A stretch of DNA of 64,000 bases from Isoetes taiwanensis. Lineage: Eukaryota; Streptophyta; Lycopodiopsida; Isoetales; Isoetaceae. Shown in pieces: positions 24,750 through 35,300 of this stretch. A program made the translations under genes and the position numbers. How positions within the stretch are numbered: position 1 is the stretch's first letter; the number at the start of each line of letters is the position of its first letter. The notes under the pieces are model-generated. The model was not told the DNA's origin. It saw only the letters and a program-made list of their open reading frames with translations, and searched no databases. The DNA is taken from contig JAJEKV010000072.1 in assembly GCA_021234155.1 (NCBI GenBank), forward strand, positions 6,695,335-6,759,334, in the 5' to 3' direction.

Positions 24750-26630
24750 GTCCATGTCATCTACAATTGTGGAAGTTGTGATAACGGCTGTCTCATGGAC
24801 TTCATCGGCAAGAGTGAGATCGTGGCCTTCAGCTTGTGTTTTACTTTCTTGAATGGGATTGAACTAATCACACGGTCTGCGGTACCAAAACATTCTTAGT
24901 AGGAGGCGGTTTATACTTATTGTGTGGCGACACGGGATTAGTTCATAATATTGTCAGCTTCAATGACACTAGTGCCGGTGAGTATTCATTTCCATAGTCA
25001 TGAATTTAGGTCTTTTCTTCCAATGCATGCTTTTCCTGGTGCACATGAGAACATAGTGAAACACCTTCCACATTGTGCGGTCTTTGCAAAGACACAAGCT
25101 CACATCTGAAGCGGCTACAGTGTCATCATAAACCCGGCCTAGATCCTCTGCATACAAAACTTCTACACATCATTTTTCGGCTTCAACACGAGGCAATATG
25201 ATCGTGGGCTCCAAACTTTTGAGACCATTCTCCACAATGTTAGTGTTCTCTGTTCAACCAATTGAAGTTAATGCAGCATCACAAAGCGAGGGAATTAGTG
25301 CATAGCAACTTTTGTTGGATCTGTTTGGGTTTATAGTTGACGGAATGTATCTGGCGAGTACCAGGGTAAAGTCTTTACAATTGAATGCTGGCTGCTGTTC
25401 ATCGTTTTCCAACCTCCCAAAACACCCTTTCACAATCAGGTTCCTTGGCCCTTAAAGCGCACAAAAGTACGTTTACTTTTGTCAGCGGCATGCCATTTTT
25501 GTTTCTCTGCTGGCTCTCAAGCCACAACTTTGCTATACCCATTTTCGCCATCATGTGTGCCTTTCCATGGCCGGATCAAAGAAATTCCATATCCTTTCGA
25601 GATTTTATTTTCAACATGGTATCTCTGATTCCATACCATGCCGCGTCTTGATTTAGTTGAGATGCACAACCATTCAGACCACATAATGAAGGTTTATGTG
25701 TCCACCTCCATTATTCTTAAAGCACCCCAAATGTAATTTAAAACCATGTTGCACAAAATGAGTGTCATGCTTCTGTCATCGAAACATAGAAATGCCTTTG
25801 TTTTTAAGCACCTTCTATTTTCATCACATTGATATGGACCAAATACCTTTAATTTGATCCGGGATTCCAATGCCGGTTGCACTTACGTCCCACGGTTTCA
25901 ATGTAGCGGATCCCTATACGCAAAGTCGACCAGCTGAGACAACACACTATTATCCGGGAGTTTCTCAACCATCGCGCTGCTGGCTGTTTGCTTTCTTGCC
26001 GATTGTCTTTTGGCTAAAGAGACAATCACGTAAACTTAGCAAGGCGATTTTTCATGTTCTTTAACAAAGCAGATGCTTTGTCATTCGTCGCTAATCTAAG
26101 CCTTCACGGATGTACCTTTTGGATGGCTCATTGACATATGCATATACTTACCCGAGTCCACATTGAATTCATCTTCCCTGGTTTGAACCCGGATGTCGAA
26201 TTTCTTCACTCCACATTCATCACATTAGCCTTTGGTGCATTTTAGTTTATGCCATTCATCGGAGTCACATATTTCATAAGCTGACGGTATACGGTCACTA
26301 ACGCATTATCAAAAGTTTTCTTGTTTGCGCTGACGCCTCTCCATTGTTTTCGGCAGGATGCCACCAGAGACACTGACGCCAAGTCGCAGTCAACATGTAG
26401 GGATCTCCTCATATCATTGAAGGCCTTTAAATACCGGATACGCTTGCTCATGTTTGACACAACAACATGTGTTTCTCTCCTTCAATTTCCTTATGCAATC
26501 AGGTTTGGATACTTTCAGTATGAATTTTGGTATCGGATTACGATGCTAGCTATTGTCGCTTCGGTACCAATAACAAAAGCATTAAAGACCATGTTAGCAA
26601 AATGATGTCGACAACCCGGATGCCAAAAGA
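24750..26630 (-). other. Coding-like sequence of unknown family in the TIR transposon
   Basis: On the minus strand several open pieces follow each other: 26,460-26,242 (72 codons; basic, with two Cys), 25,882-25,694 (62 codons; reading KVFGPYQCDENRRCLKTKAF), and 25,157-24,969 (62 codons; CLCKDRTMWKVFHY). They have the amino-acid texture of real protein but need several frame changes to connect. I cannot assign a domain. A transposase on the opposite strand from the Ulp1-like gene is one possibility. Confidence 0.2.
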
Positions 26631-26639
26631 GTATTGAAC

Positions 26640-27160
26640 TATACTATTGTACAATTAATGTATGTTCTATGTACATAAAATGTCCATCAACAGTTCAGCG
26701 ATGCATTCTTGTACATCTAATGTACATCTAATGTACTGACGGTACATCTAATGTATGATAGCGGTTCCACTTGAACATCCAATGTACATCAATGTACATC
26801 CAATGTACATCCAATGTACATCTAATTAATGTTCAATATTAGTACATCACATTAATGTTACAATATTAGTACAACTAATGTACATATGCGATTTGTTTGG
26901 CTTCATTACACGAAAAGTACACTAAAATGTAGAATGATGTAATTTTGATATTCAAGTACATGTAAATGCAGGTGCATGGACATGTGCTGTTAATGGATGT
27001 ACATCTAAAAAAGTACCTAATAGCACATCTTTGCCAAGATTTCTGCTACTATGTAAACAATGTAAATGCAATACATTTCATGAGAACCATGTGTGTATTC
27101 ATTAACAAGGTCACTTTCGAACAGAACTAGAATGCGAGAATGTACTAGAATGTATGAGAA
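26640..27160. repeat. GTAC-motif array, right
   Basis: This is a denser array than the left one. AATGTACATC(C/T) units are almost head-to-tail between 26,700 and 26,830 at a period near 12 bp, with looser copies out to 27,160. It lies about 1 kb inside the right terminal repeat. Confidence 0.75.
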
Positions 27161-28112
27161 TGTAACTAGAATGTCATGAAAGAATTTTGGAAGAAAACAT
27201 AAACTCCAAAGTGAATTGATTCAATTACAAGAGCAAACTGTGAGATATCAAGGTATTGTATTGCTTGTGTTCTCCTCTTCATGACATCTCTAACCTTTGG
27301 TGAAACTTTGGTATTGTCAAGCCAAAATTCACGACGACATTTGATTGAATCATCGATTCTATTTGATCTTGGCATCCTTCACCGCCAAAGCCCATACATT
27401 TGCTCCACTTAATGACATTATCTTCCTTCTTGTCATAGACTTTGGATAAATTTCTTGGTTTGTATCTTTAGCAATTTTGAAGAAACATTCTTGTTTATAT
27501 CTCCTTTTTCCAACAATCATTGATAATGATTGAATGTTTTGCGAAACCAATTTATCTTTGCTATTAGCGGGACTTTACTTCTTGAAGTCCATCTTTCAAG
27601 TTTCGATCATTGATTTCATAACAATAACCCGGAAGGATTTTCCAATTACGGGTTGAAAACAGAAAAAAAGCTGTCATCTTGCAACAAAGCGATCACAAAA
27701 ACTAATCTTTGATGCGGGCGTTTGGCGTTTGAATCGAGGATGCAATCCACCGACACGATCAACCACGCTTCTTTATTTGTTTTGTGGCATAACAGCGGCC
27801 AATGTCGGCATGCTTGCGCTAGAACCATCACTTCCATTGGAATTCTCACCCTCCATGAGCAGATTGACATGTGTTTGCTTAGAATTCCCGGTGTTCTTCC
27901 GTGAAGGGGAATTTGAGGAAAGGGAGGGGCGGATCCATTCAATTTGGTTCTAATTGGTTGATTGGTTAACCAAGAATTTCGGGGGAATGTCGGGGATGAT
28001 CTTGCAATCATTGCATATCGACACAAAGCGACAAACCATAGTATCTTGATGTACATCTAAAATGTACCCCAAAAAGCACAAATTAGGTCCTTCAATTGAT
28101 GCGATAATACGT
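27160..28112. other. Right subterminal region of the TIR transposon
   Basis: No gene recognised. Short open frames on both strands (for example 27,646-28,056 minus, 136 codons) carry no motif. GTACAT copies recur at about 28,048-28,066, next to the right terminal repeat. Confidence 0.4.
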
Positions 28113-28134
28113 ACACCCTTTCATGCTTTTACCC
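28113..28134 (-). repeat. Right terminal inverted repeat (22 bp)
   Basis: Perfect inverted copy of the left terminal repeat; on the plus strand it ends CTTTTACCC, directly before the CAAT duplication. Confidence 0.9.
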
Positions 28135-28138
28135 CAAT

Positions 28139-28550
28139 GGTTAAAGCATGGGGGTGAGGTGGCGCAATCCTAGGAGACATGTAAGTTATTGGAGATCTAA
28201 TGGTGGAGATTGCTTAAAGATGAATGGAGGAGATTTGATGTGTAAGTTTAAGAGGAGGGGTACGTCTCCTCATTCTCTCTCACTCTTGGAGTTTTTTTTG
28301 AAGATCATTTGTGAGTGCATCTTCCATGGAAGAAATAAATAATGAAGAGGAGGATGAACCTCCAGATTATCTTGATTATGATTTGGTTGTGCAATTGAGG
28401 TGTATTTGATCTCTTGTTCCATTCTTCAAATTCTTTCTTCAATTCTCGTGTCTTGCCTTGTGAGTGCTTGCTGATAGAGTGTGGCGCAGCCTGATGCATA
28501 TATTTTGCATTCTGCTCAGCTTGGGGTTTGGTCCATTATGTTGGATTACA
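28139..28550 (+). repeat. 5' LTR of the non-autonomous element, second part
   Basis: This continues from GGTTAAAGCATGGGGGTGAG and is nearly identical to the 3' LTR from 31,132 onward. It ends TTGGATTACA. Unlike the 3' LTR, it has only one copy of the 61-bp terminal unit. Confidence 0.85.
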
Positions 28551-29858
28551 ATAAGTGGGGGGCATTCCGAGAATAGCAGCATTCCATCTTCAAACAAAGT
28601 GTCACATAGAGATGCAGATCTGAGATGGACCATCTGTGCGGAACAGGGATTAATTTCTGAGGTATGGATCTGGTTTTTGAATGATGAAGTATTTACTTGC
28701 AAAATAATTTTGGATGAAAAGGCTTCTATTTCTTCTATGCCTGGCCAGCATGATTGAATGGAATGCCAAATGCTTCTAAAAAGAAAATGCCTTAGCAAAA
28801 GCAGAAATGGTATAAATGGTATAAATCTCTGAGTCTCTTAAAAAAACCGTGCTCCTTTGCTATCAGAACTTGTCGTATCTCAATTAAAACCATGCCCTGT
28901 ATTATCATTTATCAAGCTTATTCCTTTAAGCAAAGCCAAATCAAAACCATGCTCACGCCATTTCCTTCCATCACGGACCCTGGAAAAAAAAAAAAAAGAG
29001 AGAGAGAAGAAAAGAAAAGAAAGGAATTGCCAAGCCCTGCCTATGATCTGTGTTTACAATCCCTGCAAAGAAAAATCGACCTTAACCACTGCCGATTCTG
29101 CCATGTCGTTCTTGTCCTTTTGTCTCATTCTTTTGTTTCTAACCTCTTTTGTCCATATCCTATCCATCTTTTGTTCCCAGTCATGGATCCGGCAAGCCGC
29201 TGCTCCATCTGTTTGCCTCAGACCTATGCTTGCAGAATATGAATACAGAAAGGATGTCTGATCTAAATGACCCTAGCATGCCATAGCTGATGTTGAGCTG
29301 GCGACAAGGAAAGAAGGGGAAGGAGTCGAATCAGCCAGGCCATAGCCAAGTAGGTCTATCCTTTGCTATAATCCTCTGTTTGCTTCCGCCATAGCGGGGA
29401 AAGAGCGCCGCTGTAAGTGATTTGGTACCTAAATCAGCCAGATCCACCCTCTGGTTGCCTCCGCCATACCTAACGCCGCCGTCGCACGCAGAGAAGAAGG
29501 AAAAGAAGGAAAATAAAATAAAAAGGAGTAAGGGGCTAAGAAAGGATAGAATCTATATTAAAATAAAAGCCTAAAGTCGTGCATATTGAAATTGGGGTTT
29601 TGGATAAGCCATTAATTGAAAATTAATTGTTCATAAGTTCGAATCCATGTACTGCCGTAAATATATGGGTTATTTTTAGTTGTGCTTCAAGTGAAGATCT
29701 AACCACTATTAAATTTTGCTAATAAGGTGAGTAATAAACAAGCTACATATTTCGATTTCCGTCACCTCGTACCTTGAACCTTGGAATTCATGTGATAACT
29801 CATGCACCGCATTGCCTTGATCCGGGCTTGGGCTTCATTTAGCTCACATATTTTTGGG

Positions 29859-30157
29859 AGAGTGCATCTTCCATGGAAGAAATAAATAATGAAGAGGAGG
29901 ATGAACCTCCAGATTATCTTGATTATGATTTGGTTGTGCAATTGAGGTGTATTTGATCTCTTGTTCCATTCTTCAAATTCTTTCTTCAATTCTCGTGTCT
30001 TGCCTTGTGAGTGCTTGCTGATAGAGTGTGGCGCAGCCTGATGCATATATTTTGCATTCTGCTCAGCTTGGGGTTTGGTCCATTTGTTGGATTACATAAG
30101 TGGGGGTATATTTTGCATTCTGCTCAGCTTGGGATTTGGTCCATTTGTTGGATTACA
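29859..30157 (+). repeat. Internal partial LTR copy
   Basis: About 300 bp matching the last half of the LTRs, from AGAGTGCATCTTCCATGGAA to GTTGGATTACA, including the 61-bp terminal tandem unit in two copies as in the 3' LTR. It is followed by the same leader as the 5' LTR. The left border is abrupt and there is no target duplication, so it is better explained by recombination or template switching than by a separate insertion. Confidence 0.75.
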
Positions 30158-30925
30158 TAAGTGGGGGGCATTGCGAGAAGAAGCAGCATTCTATTAGCAT
30201 GATTTTTTCGATGATAATCTCAACTATATATAGCAGCATAAGGAATAAGAAGGGGATTTGCAGACTTATTTCTTCTTCCAAATCATTATGAAGCAGACTT
30301 AAGAGGTTATTTAAAGTTCAATTACTATATTTGGTTGGAAGATTCCAAGTATGAATATTGCATCTCAATGGTCAGTATTATCTTTTTGTTTATATGACAA
30401 GACTATTTCTTCTCCAACGAGCTTATTCAAGTCAAACACCATATTATGAAGATCAAGAATATGTGGTTAGTGCTTATGCTTTTGCAATTTGATTGGATTT
30501 CATTTTCAAGTTTTTTCAAGAATTCAAGCTATCAAAGGAAGTTGTACAAGTTTTATTTTTTATTTAAGTGATTATGGATGTCATGATGGATGTGCTGACC
30601 TAGAAAGGCAGCAGCATCTCATGACCTATGTAAAATGTGATGAAAAATTATAAGTGTTGTGAAGGGGATAGAGCGCCATACCAGGCAGTAGAGCGAGGGT
30701 GCCACTGACCTGGATGGGACTTGCCACCCTATAATTGATGAAGATGAAGTGATGTTAAAAGTTTTTAGTATTTTTTTTCCTTGGAAGACTTCTAGGATGT
30801 TTTTGAAGACTTGAAGACATTTTGACATCGGATTTTTGTTAAGTTGTGATGCTATTTTGAGGACCAAGTTGAAGACATGAAGATCGAAGAAAAGATTTTT
30901 GAAGAATTCATCGGGACGATGAATA

Positions 30926-30942
30926 ATCTTGGGGGGGAATAA
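30926..30942 (+). other. Polypurine tract of the non-autonomous LTR element
   Basis: CTTGGGGGGGAATAA ends directly at the TGTTGTG start of the 3' LTR, the expected position for the plus-strand primer. Confidence 0.65.
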
Positions 30943-31609
30943 TGTTGTGTGTTTTTTCTTGACTATTTTTGTATGATGTGCTTAAATTGGTGAAATGTGT
31001 GCATAAATTGAGAACAATATGGGTGTAATGTGGAGAAAATGTAAAAAGTATGCAAATATTGTGGAGGAAGCATTTACGATGCATTGAAGTTGAACTTATG
31101 GACTTGAAGGTGTATAAAAGTCTTTTTCAATGGTTAAAGCATGGGGGTGAGGTGGCGCAATCCTAGGAGACATGTAAGTTATTGGAGATCTAATGGTGGA
31201 GATTGCTTAAAGATGAATGGAGGAGATTTGATGTGTAAGTTTAAGAGGAGGGGTACGTCTCCTCATTCTCTCTCTCTCTCACTCTTGGAGTTTTCTTGAA
31301 GATCTGTTGTAGAGTGCATCTTCCATGGAAGAAATAAATAATGAAGAGGAGGATGAACCTCCAGATTATCTTGATTATGATTTGGTTGTGCAATTGAGGT
31401 GTATTTGATCTCTTGTTCCATTCTTCAAATTCTTTCTTCAATTCTCGTGTCTTGCCTTGTGAGTGCTTGCTGATAGAGTGTGGCGCAGCCTGATGCATAT
31501 ATTTTGCATTCTGCTCAGCTTGGGGTTTGGTCCATTTGTTGGATTACATAAGTGGGGGTATATTTTGCATTCTGCTCAGCTTGGGGTTTGGTCCATTTGT
31601 TGGATTACA
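30943..31609 (+). repeat. 3' LTR of the non-autonomous element
   Basis: 667 bp, TGTTGTG..GGATTACA. It contains the uninterrupted CAATGG site into which the TIR transposon inserted in the 5' LTR. Its end is duplicated in tandem (unit of 61 bp starting at 31,500 and 31,561), and the unit includes the leader bases TAAGTGGGGG that normally lie outside the LTR. A CT microsatellite lies at about 31,268-31,281. Confidence 0.85.
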
Positions 31610-31614
31610 CAAAT
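31610..31614. repeat. Target-site duplication (right), CAAAT
   Basis: Matches 18,813-18,817 and directly follows the GGATTACA end of the 3' LTR. Confidence 0.85.
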
Positions 31615-31831
31615 CCCTAAAAAGTAGTTTAAATGGTACTGCCTAGCATGCTTATGCCCTTATGTTCCTGTTGTGGACACTTCGCAAAAGCAATTGTTGA
31701 GTGAATTTCAGATGCACCTTATACTGGGCATGAGGTGAGTGGAAAAATATATGAACTGCTCGAGATAATGTTTTAGTGGTTTGGCTTAAAGGATGATGTG
31801 AAGGAATATATGGAAACTTTTAAAACATGTT
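31615..31831 (+). repeat. Duplicated gypsy-derived segment, copy 2, part 2
   Basis: A 217-bp slice of the host gypsy remnant left between two insertions. It matches copy 1 at about 14,037-14,225 and covers the end of a gypsy pol linker and the integrase zinc-finger region (HxxH..FGLKDDVK-like residues). It ends with CATGT, the left target duplication of the copia element. Confidence 0.75.
31827..31831. repeat. Target-site duplication (left) of the copia element, CATGT
   Basis: CATGT here and at 37,036-37,040 flanks the two LTRs perfectly, the 5-bp duplication typical of copia integration. Confidence 0.9.
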
Positions 31832-32300
31832 GAAGAGTATAATGGTGTGATTTACCCTTAATCGTAGGGTTCATTGAATTCATAAGATTGTTTATTTATT
31901 CAATGGTCATATGGAAATGCCAAGGTTGGCTCTAATGGTCTAAGATGACATCGAAGACTAATATAGAAAATCCAGAAACCTAGCTCGGTGAACAGTGTTC
32001 CCGGCCAGGTGGTTTAAACAGCAGAGATCTAGGGGCCGACTGACTGAACCAAAGGATACGATAACGGGATTGCCAGAATGCGGTGATCCCATAGATAATA
32101 TAACTAGAAACTCAGGTTGTATAGCAGACGATTATGAATGCAGTAATCGATCGAAGTTGTAGTCTTTGTTATTGAATATTTTTTTATCCCATTGTTCCAT
32201 TGAAAGTTAAGCATTGAATTGAGTTGAGCATATTGAGTGTGTGACATTGGTAATACCTAGGTGTTGTAGAGCAAGTTAAACTTTAGAAGATTTTCTAACA
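31832..32300 (+). repeat. 5' LTR of the copia element
   Basis: It starts TGAAGAGTATAATGG and ends TTTTCTAACA (TG..CA). It is about 99% identical by eye to 36,566-37,035. Confidence 0.92.
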
Positions 32301-32301
32301 G

Positions 32302-32313
32302 TGGTATCAGAGC
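32302..32313 (+). other. Primer-binding site of the copia element
   Basis: TGGTATCAGAGC, one base after the 5' LTR, is the classic plant copia site complementary to the 3' end of initiator methionine tRNA. Confidence 0.93.
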
Positions 32314-32323
32314 AGGCTAAACC

Positions 32324-35300
32324 ATGTCCACACGTTTTGGAGCTACACTTTTAAGTTCTGTTGAAGTGTTCCAGGGAGTTGGTGGCTTTCAGATATGGAA
32401 GGAAAGAATTAAAGAAGTGCTACAGTTTGAAGGATTGTGGAGCATTGTTGAGCCAAGTATTGGCATTAGTGATGAAGCAAGTAGCTCAGCAGTAGGAGAG
32501 ACTTCAACACCAAAACCTGGGGAGTCTACTGCAAAATCCAAAGAGGTTAGTATCAGTAGTGATGATGTGAAAGTAAATCAGGCTAAGGTAATCATCATGT
32601 GCAAAGTTGCACCTAGTATTATGCTTAAGCTAAGAGATTTAAGTCCCAGGGATGCATGGAAATATTTGATCAAAACATACCAGACAAAAAGTTCATCACA
32701 GATTGATGTATTGGAAAAGGAAATTAGAAAACTGAAATTTGATGACAAGTCTGATTTGACCACTATGTTCCACAAATTTGATTCACTTTGTGCAGATTTA
32801 GAAGCAGCTGGAGTTGTCATGTCTGTAAGTCATCAGATTTTGGCTATATCTAAGATGTTTGCTAACTATGGGACATTGTCAACACTAATAAGAACGGTGG
32901 CCAGAACTAGGGAAGAAGCTGAGCAGATTGCAAGAACAGAAATAGAGCAAAAGTCTGTAGTTGAGAATGATAATGATGATGAGGAGGAATCTACAGAAGT
33001 TTTGATGGTGAAAAAAGGGAAAGCTTTTAATGACAGGGTTAGGCAGATTGGCCCATGTTATGGTTGTGGGGAAGTGGGGCATTTGAAATATAATTGTCCA
33101 AAAGGAGTTCAAGACTCAAGATTCTGTTATACATGTGGTGGAGTGGGACACATGGCTTCCAAATGCCCAAGTCCAAGGGACAGTGGCAGGGGTAGAGCTA
33201 GAGGCAGGGGCAGGTCTAGCAATTGGAACAAAGGGAGAGGCAGAGGTGCCAAGGCAGCAAGTACAAATGTTGCAGTAGTGGAATGTGAGGATGAAGATTC
33301 AGAGGAGGTAATACATGCTTTCTCTAATTATGTAAGTAAAGCACAGAAATCTAAGGTGTCTTTTGTTGTAGATTCGGGAGCTGAAAGAACAATCATAAAG
33401 GAGTCAGATTTGCTCACAAGATGGGATGAGGAGCAGAAGACAAGAAATATTTGGCTGGGAGATGGCAGCATAAAAGAAGTGAAGGCAGGAGGCATGCTGA
33501 AACTATTTGATTTACAAGGGAATCCTGTGGAAATTGAAAAAGTGCTTTGTGTGCCCTCTATAGTAAAAAATTTGATTTCTGTAAGTCAGTTAGTGGATCT
33601 GGATTATCAGGTCACGTTCGACAAAGTTGTATGCAGAATTATTAAAGATAATAAAGTGTGTTTTTTGGGTCAAAGAGTTGGAGATCTATTTGAGCTAGAC
33701 ACTTTTGACAATATTCCAGCCATAAATAATGTATCAATCCCTAATTTTAAGATTTGGCATGAACGATTAGGGCATACAAACATGAACAATGTAAAAGCTT
33801 TGAGCAAACTTGGATACATTAATGCAGCTAATGAGGATCAAAGGAATTTTGTTTGCAGAGGTTGCATGATAGGCAAAAGCACAAGACTTCCATTTTGCAG
33901 AAGATCAAAGCGAGCTGAAACTCCATTGGAGCTGATACACACAGACATCTGTGGTCCTCTTAATGTGAAAAGCTACTCTGGGAAAAGGTATTTCATCACC
34001 TTCATAGATGATTATACTAGAAAAGCCAAATGCTATTGCTTGTCAAAGAAACATGAAGCCTTAAGAGCATTCAAAGATTTCTTGGCTGAAGCAGAACGAG
34101 AAACAGGTTACAAAATAAAATGTTTACGATCAGACTGGGGTGATGAGTACATATCAAAAAAATTTAAAGCTTTTTGCATTGAAAAAGGCATTAGGAGACA
34201 ATTGACATGCAGGTACTCTCCCCAGCAGAATGGAGTAGCAGAGAGGAAAAATAGAACTTGCCTAAATGCAGTCAGAGCTATGTTGAAGCATGCTGGATTG
34301 CCAAATATGTTTTGGGAAGAGGCTTTAAAAACTGCAATTTATGTGCAAAACAGGGTTCCAAGTACAAGTATAGATGGGGAAATTCTAGAATTCTTATGGA
34401 CAAAAAGAATGCCAACATATGATAGGTTCAGGGCTTATGGCTGCTTGGCCTATGTTCATATTCCTGAAGAATTGAGAAACAAGTTGGATGACAGGGCTGT
34501 GGTTGCTTTTTTAATTGGATATGACGAAGAATCAAAAGCATACAGATTGTATGCCCCAAGCAAGAGAAAAATACTCGTGAGCAGAGATGTTGCATTCTCG
34601 GAAGAGCAGTTATACAAAGATGCCAGGAACTTGAACATACAGGGAAATGACAAATCAATTGAAATAGGAAAAATGCATCACGAGACTGAGGTCAGCAATG
34701 ATGATGATGAGAGTTCTGATGGAATAGTACAGGATAATGTTGGAACTAATAATCTAAACCATGAGGAGGAACAAGAAAACATTGCTCTTCCCAAACAAAG
34801 GAAAAGAATGACAGAAGCAGAAAAACTAAGAAAAGAGTTGGAAGATAAGGGAATCGATATTCATGAACATGGCAGAGAGATTGATGGAAAAAGTAAGAGA
34901 TTAGAGAATATAGAAGAAGAAATGATTCCCCACTTGATGGCAGCCATGGAAAGTAACCACAAACATTTGAAGAAGCTATGGCAAGTGAAGATCATAAATT
35001 TTGGCAAGATGCAATGGGTGAAGAAATGGCAGCATTCAATAGGACTGAAACTTTTGAGGTAGTAAACAGGCTTGAAAATAAGAATATTGTTGGGAACAAA
35101 TGGATTTATAAGATCAAGGAACTCCCTGATGGAGGAAAAAAGTACAAAGCCAGACTAGTAGCTCAGGGTTTTACTCAGCAAAAGGGCATTGACTATAATG
35201 ACACTTATTCTCCCATTGTGAAGATGTCCAGCATAAGAATGATGCTAGTATTAGCAAACACAATGAATTGGGAAGTCCACCATATGGATGTCAGTACTGC

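Larger units (their letters stand above)
19003..28134. mobile_element. 9,132-bp TIR DNA transposon inserted in an LTR
   Basis: The ends are perfect 22-bp inverted repeats (left 19,003-19,024 beginning GGGTAAAAGC; right 28,113-28,134). They are flanked by CAAT duplications, and the empty site is preserved in the sister LTR. Beyond the TIRs both ends carry GTACAT-rich text. Inside are two dense GTAC arrays (20.46-20.96 and 26.64-27.16 kb), a plus-strand coding remnant with introns (about 19.26-24.4 kb) that includes an Ulp1-like piece, and minus-strand coding-like sequence (24.75-26.63 kb). Its size fits an autonomous-type element. TIRs starting GGG resemble Mutator-like or PIF/Harbinger elements, and Ulp1-bearing Mutator-like elements are known in plants. 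No transposase catalytic motif was found, and the 4-bp duplication does not fit Mutator, so I leave the superfamily open. Confidence 0.8.
28551..30942 (+). other. Internal region of the non-autonomous LTR element
   Basis: It begins with a leader (AAGTGGGGGGCATTCCGAGA) that recurs at about 30,159 after the internal partial LTR. It contains an A/G-rich low-complexity run at 28,985-29,025, no zinc knuckle, no protease, RT or integrase motif, and only short open frames (the longest 134 codons at 28,857-29,261, low-complexity). The last 17 bases before the 3' LTR form a polypurine tract. The piece 28,580-29,858 has no counterpart elsewhere in the window and could be captured sequence. Confidence 0.55.
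18818..31609 (+). mobile_element. Non-autonomous LTR retrotransposon, split by a DNA transposon
   Basis: The two LTRs begin TGTTGTGTGTTTTTTCTTGAC and end GTTGGATTACA. The 5' LTR is split (18,818-19,002 and 28,139-28,550); the 3' LTR is 30,943-31,609. CAAAT duplications flank the element. Without the 9.1-kb insertion the element is about 3.66 kb: LTRs of about 600-670 bp and an internal region of 2.39 kb with no gag or pol that I can find, so it depended on proteins from elsewhere. A polypurine tract (CTTGGGGGGGAATAA) directly precedes the 3' LTR. The sequence after the 5' LTR (AAGTGGGGGGCATTC) may be a primer site, loosely like a tRNA-Pro type, but I cannot confirm the tRNA. An internal partial LTR at 29,859-30,157 makes it chimeric. 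Confidence 0.8.

Noticed and set aside
20460-27160. CRISPR-like array because of regularly repeated GTACAT units
   Set aside because: Units are 6-12 bp, palindromic and unevenly spaced, there are no unique spacers of constant length, and the sequence is clearly eukaryotic.
18999-28138. Assigning the TIR transposon to Mutator from its GGG start and possible Ulp1 gene
   Set aside because: Nine-base flanks do not match (GTCTTTTCAAT on the left, CAATGGTTA on the right); only CAAT is duplicated, so the family is left open.
28857-29261. 134-codon frame with a Lys/Glu-rich stretch
   Set aside because: The Lys/Glu run is only the A/G low-complexity tract at 28,985-29,025. No other support for coding.
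28305-31498. Three near-identical minus-strand frames (starting MHQAAPHSISKHSQ) at about 28.3-28.5, 29.76-30.05 and 31.24-31.5 kb
   Set aside because: They are the antisense reading of the same LTR segment in its three copies. Repetition reflects the LTR, not a conserved gene.
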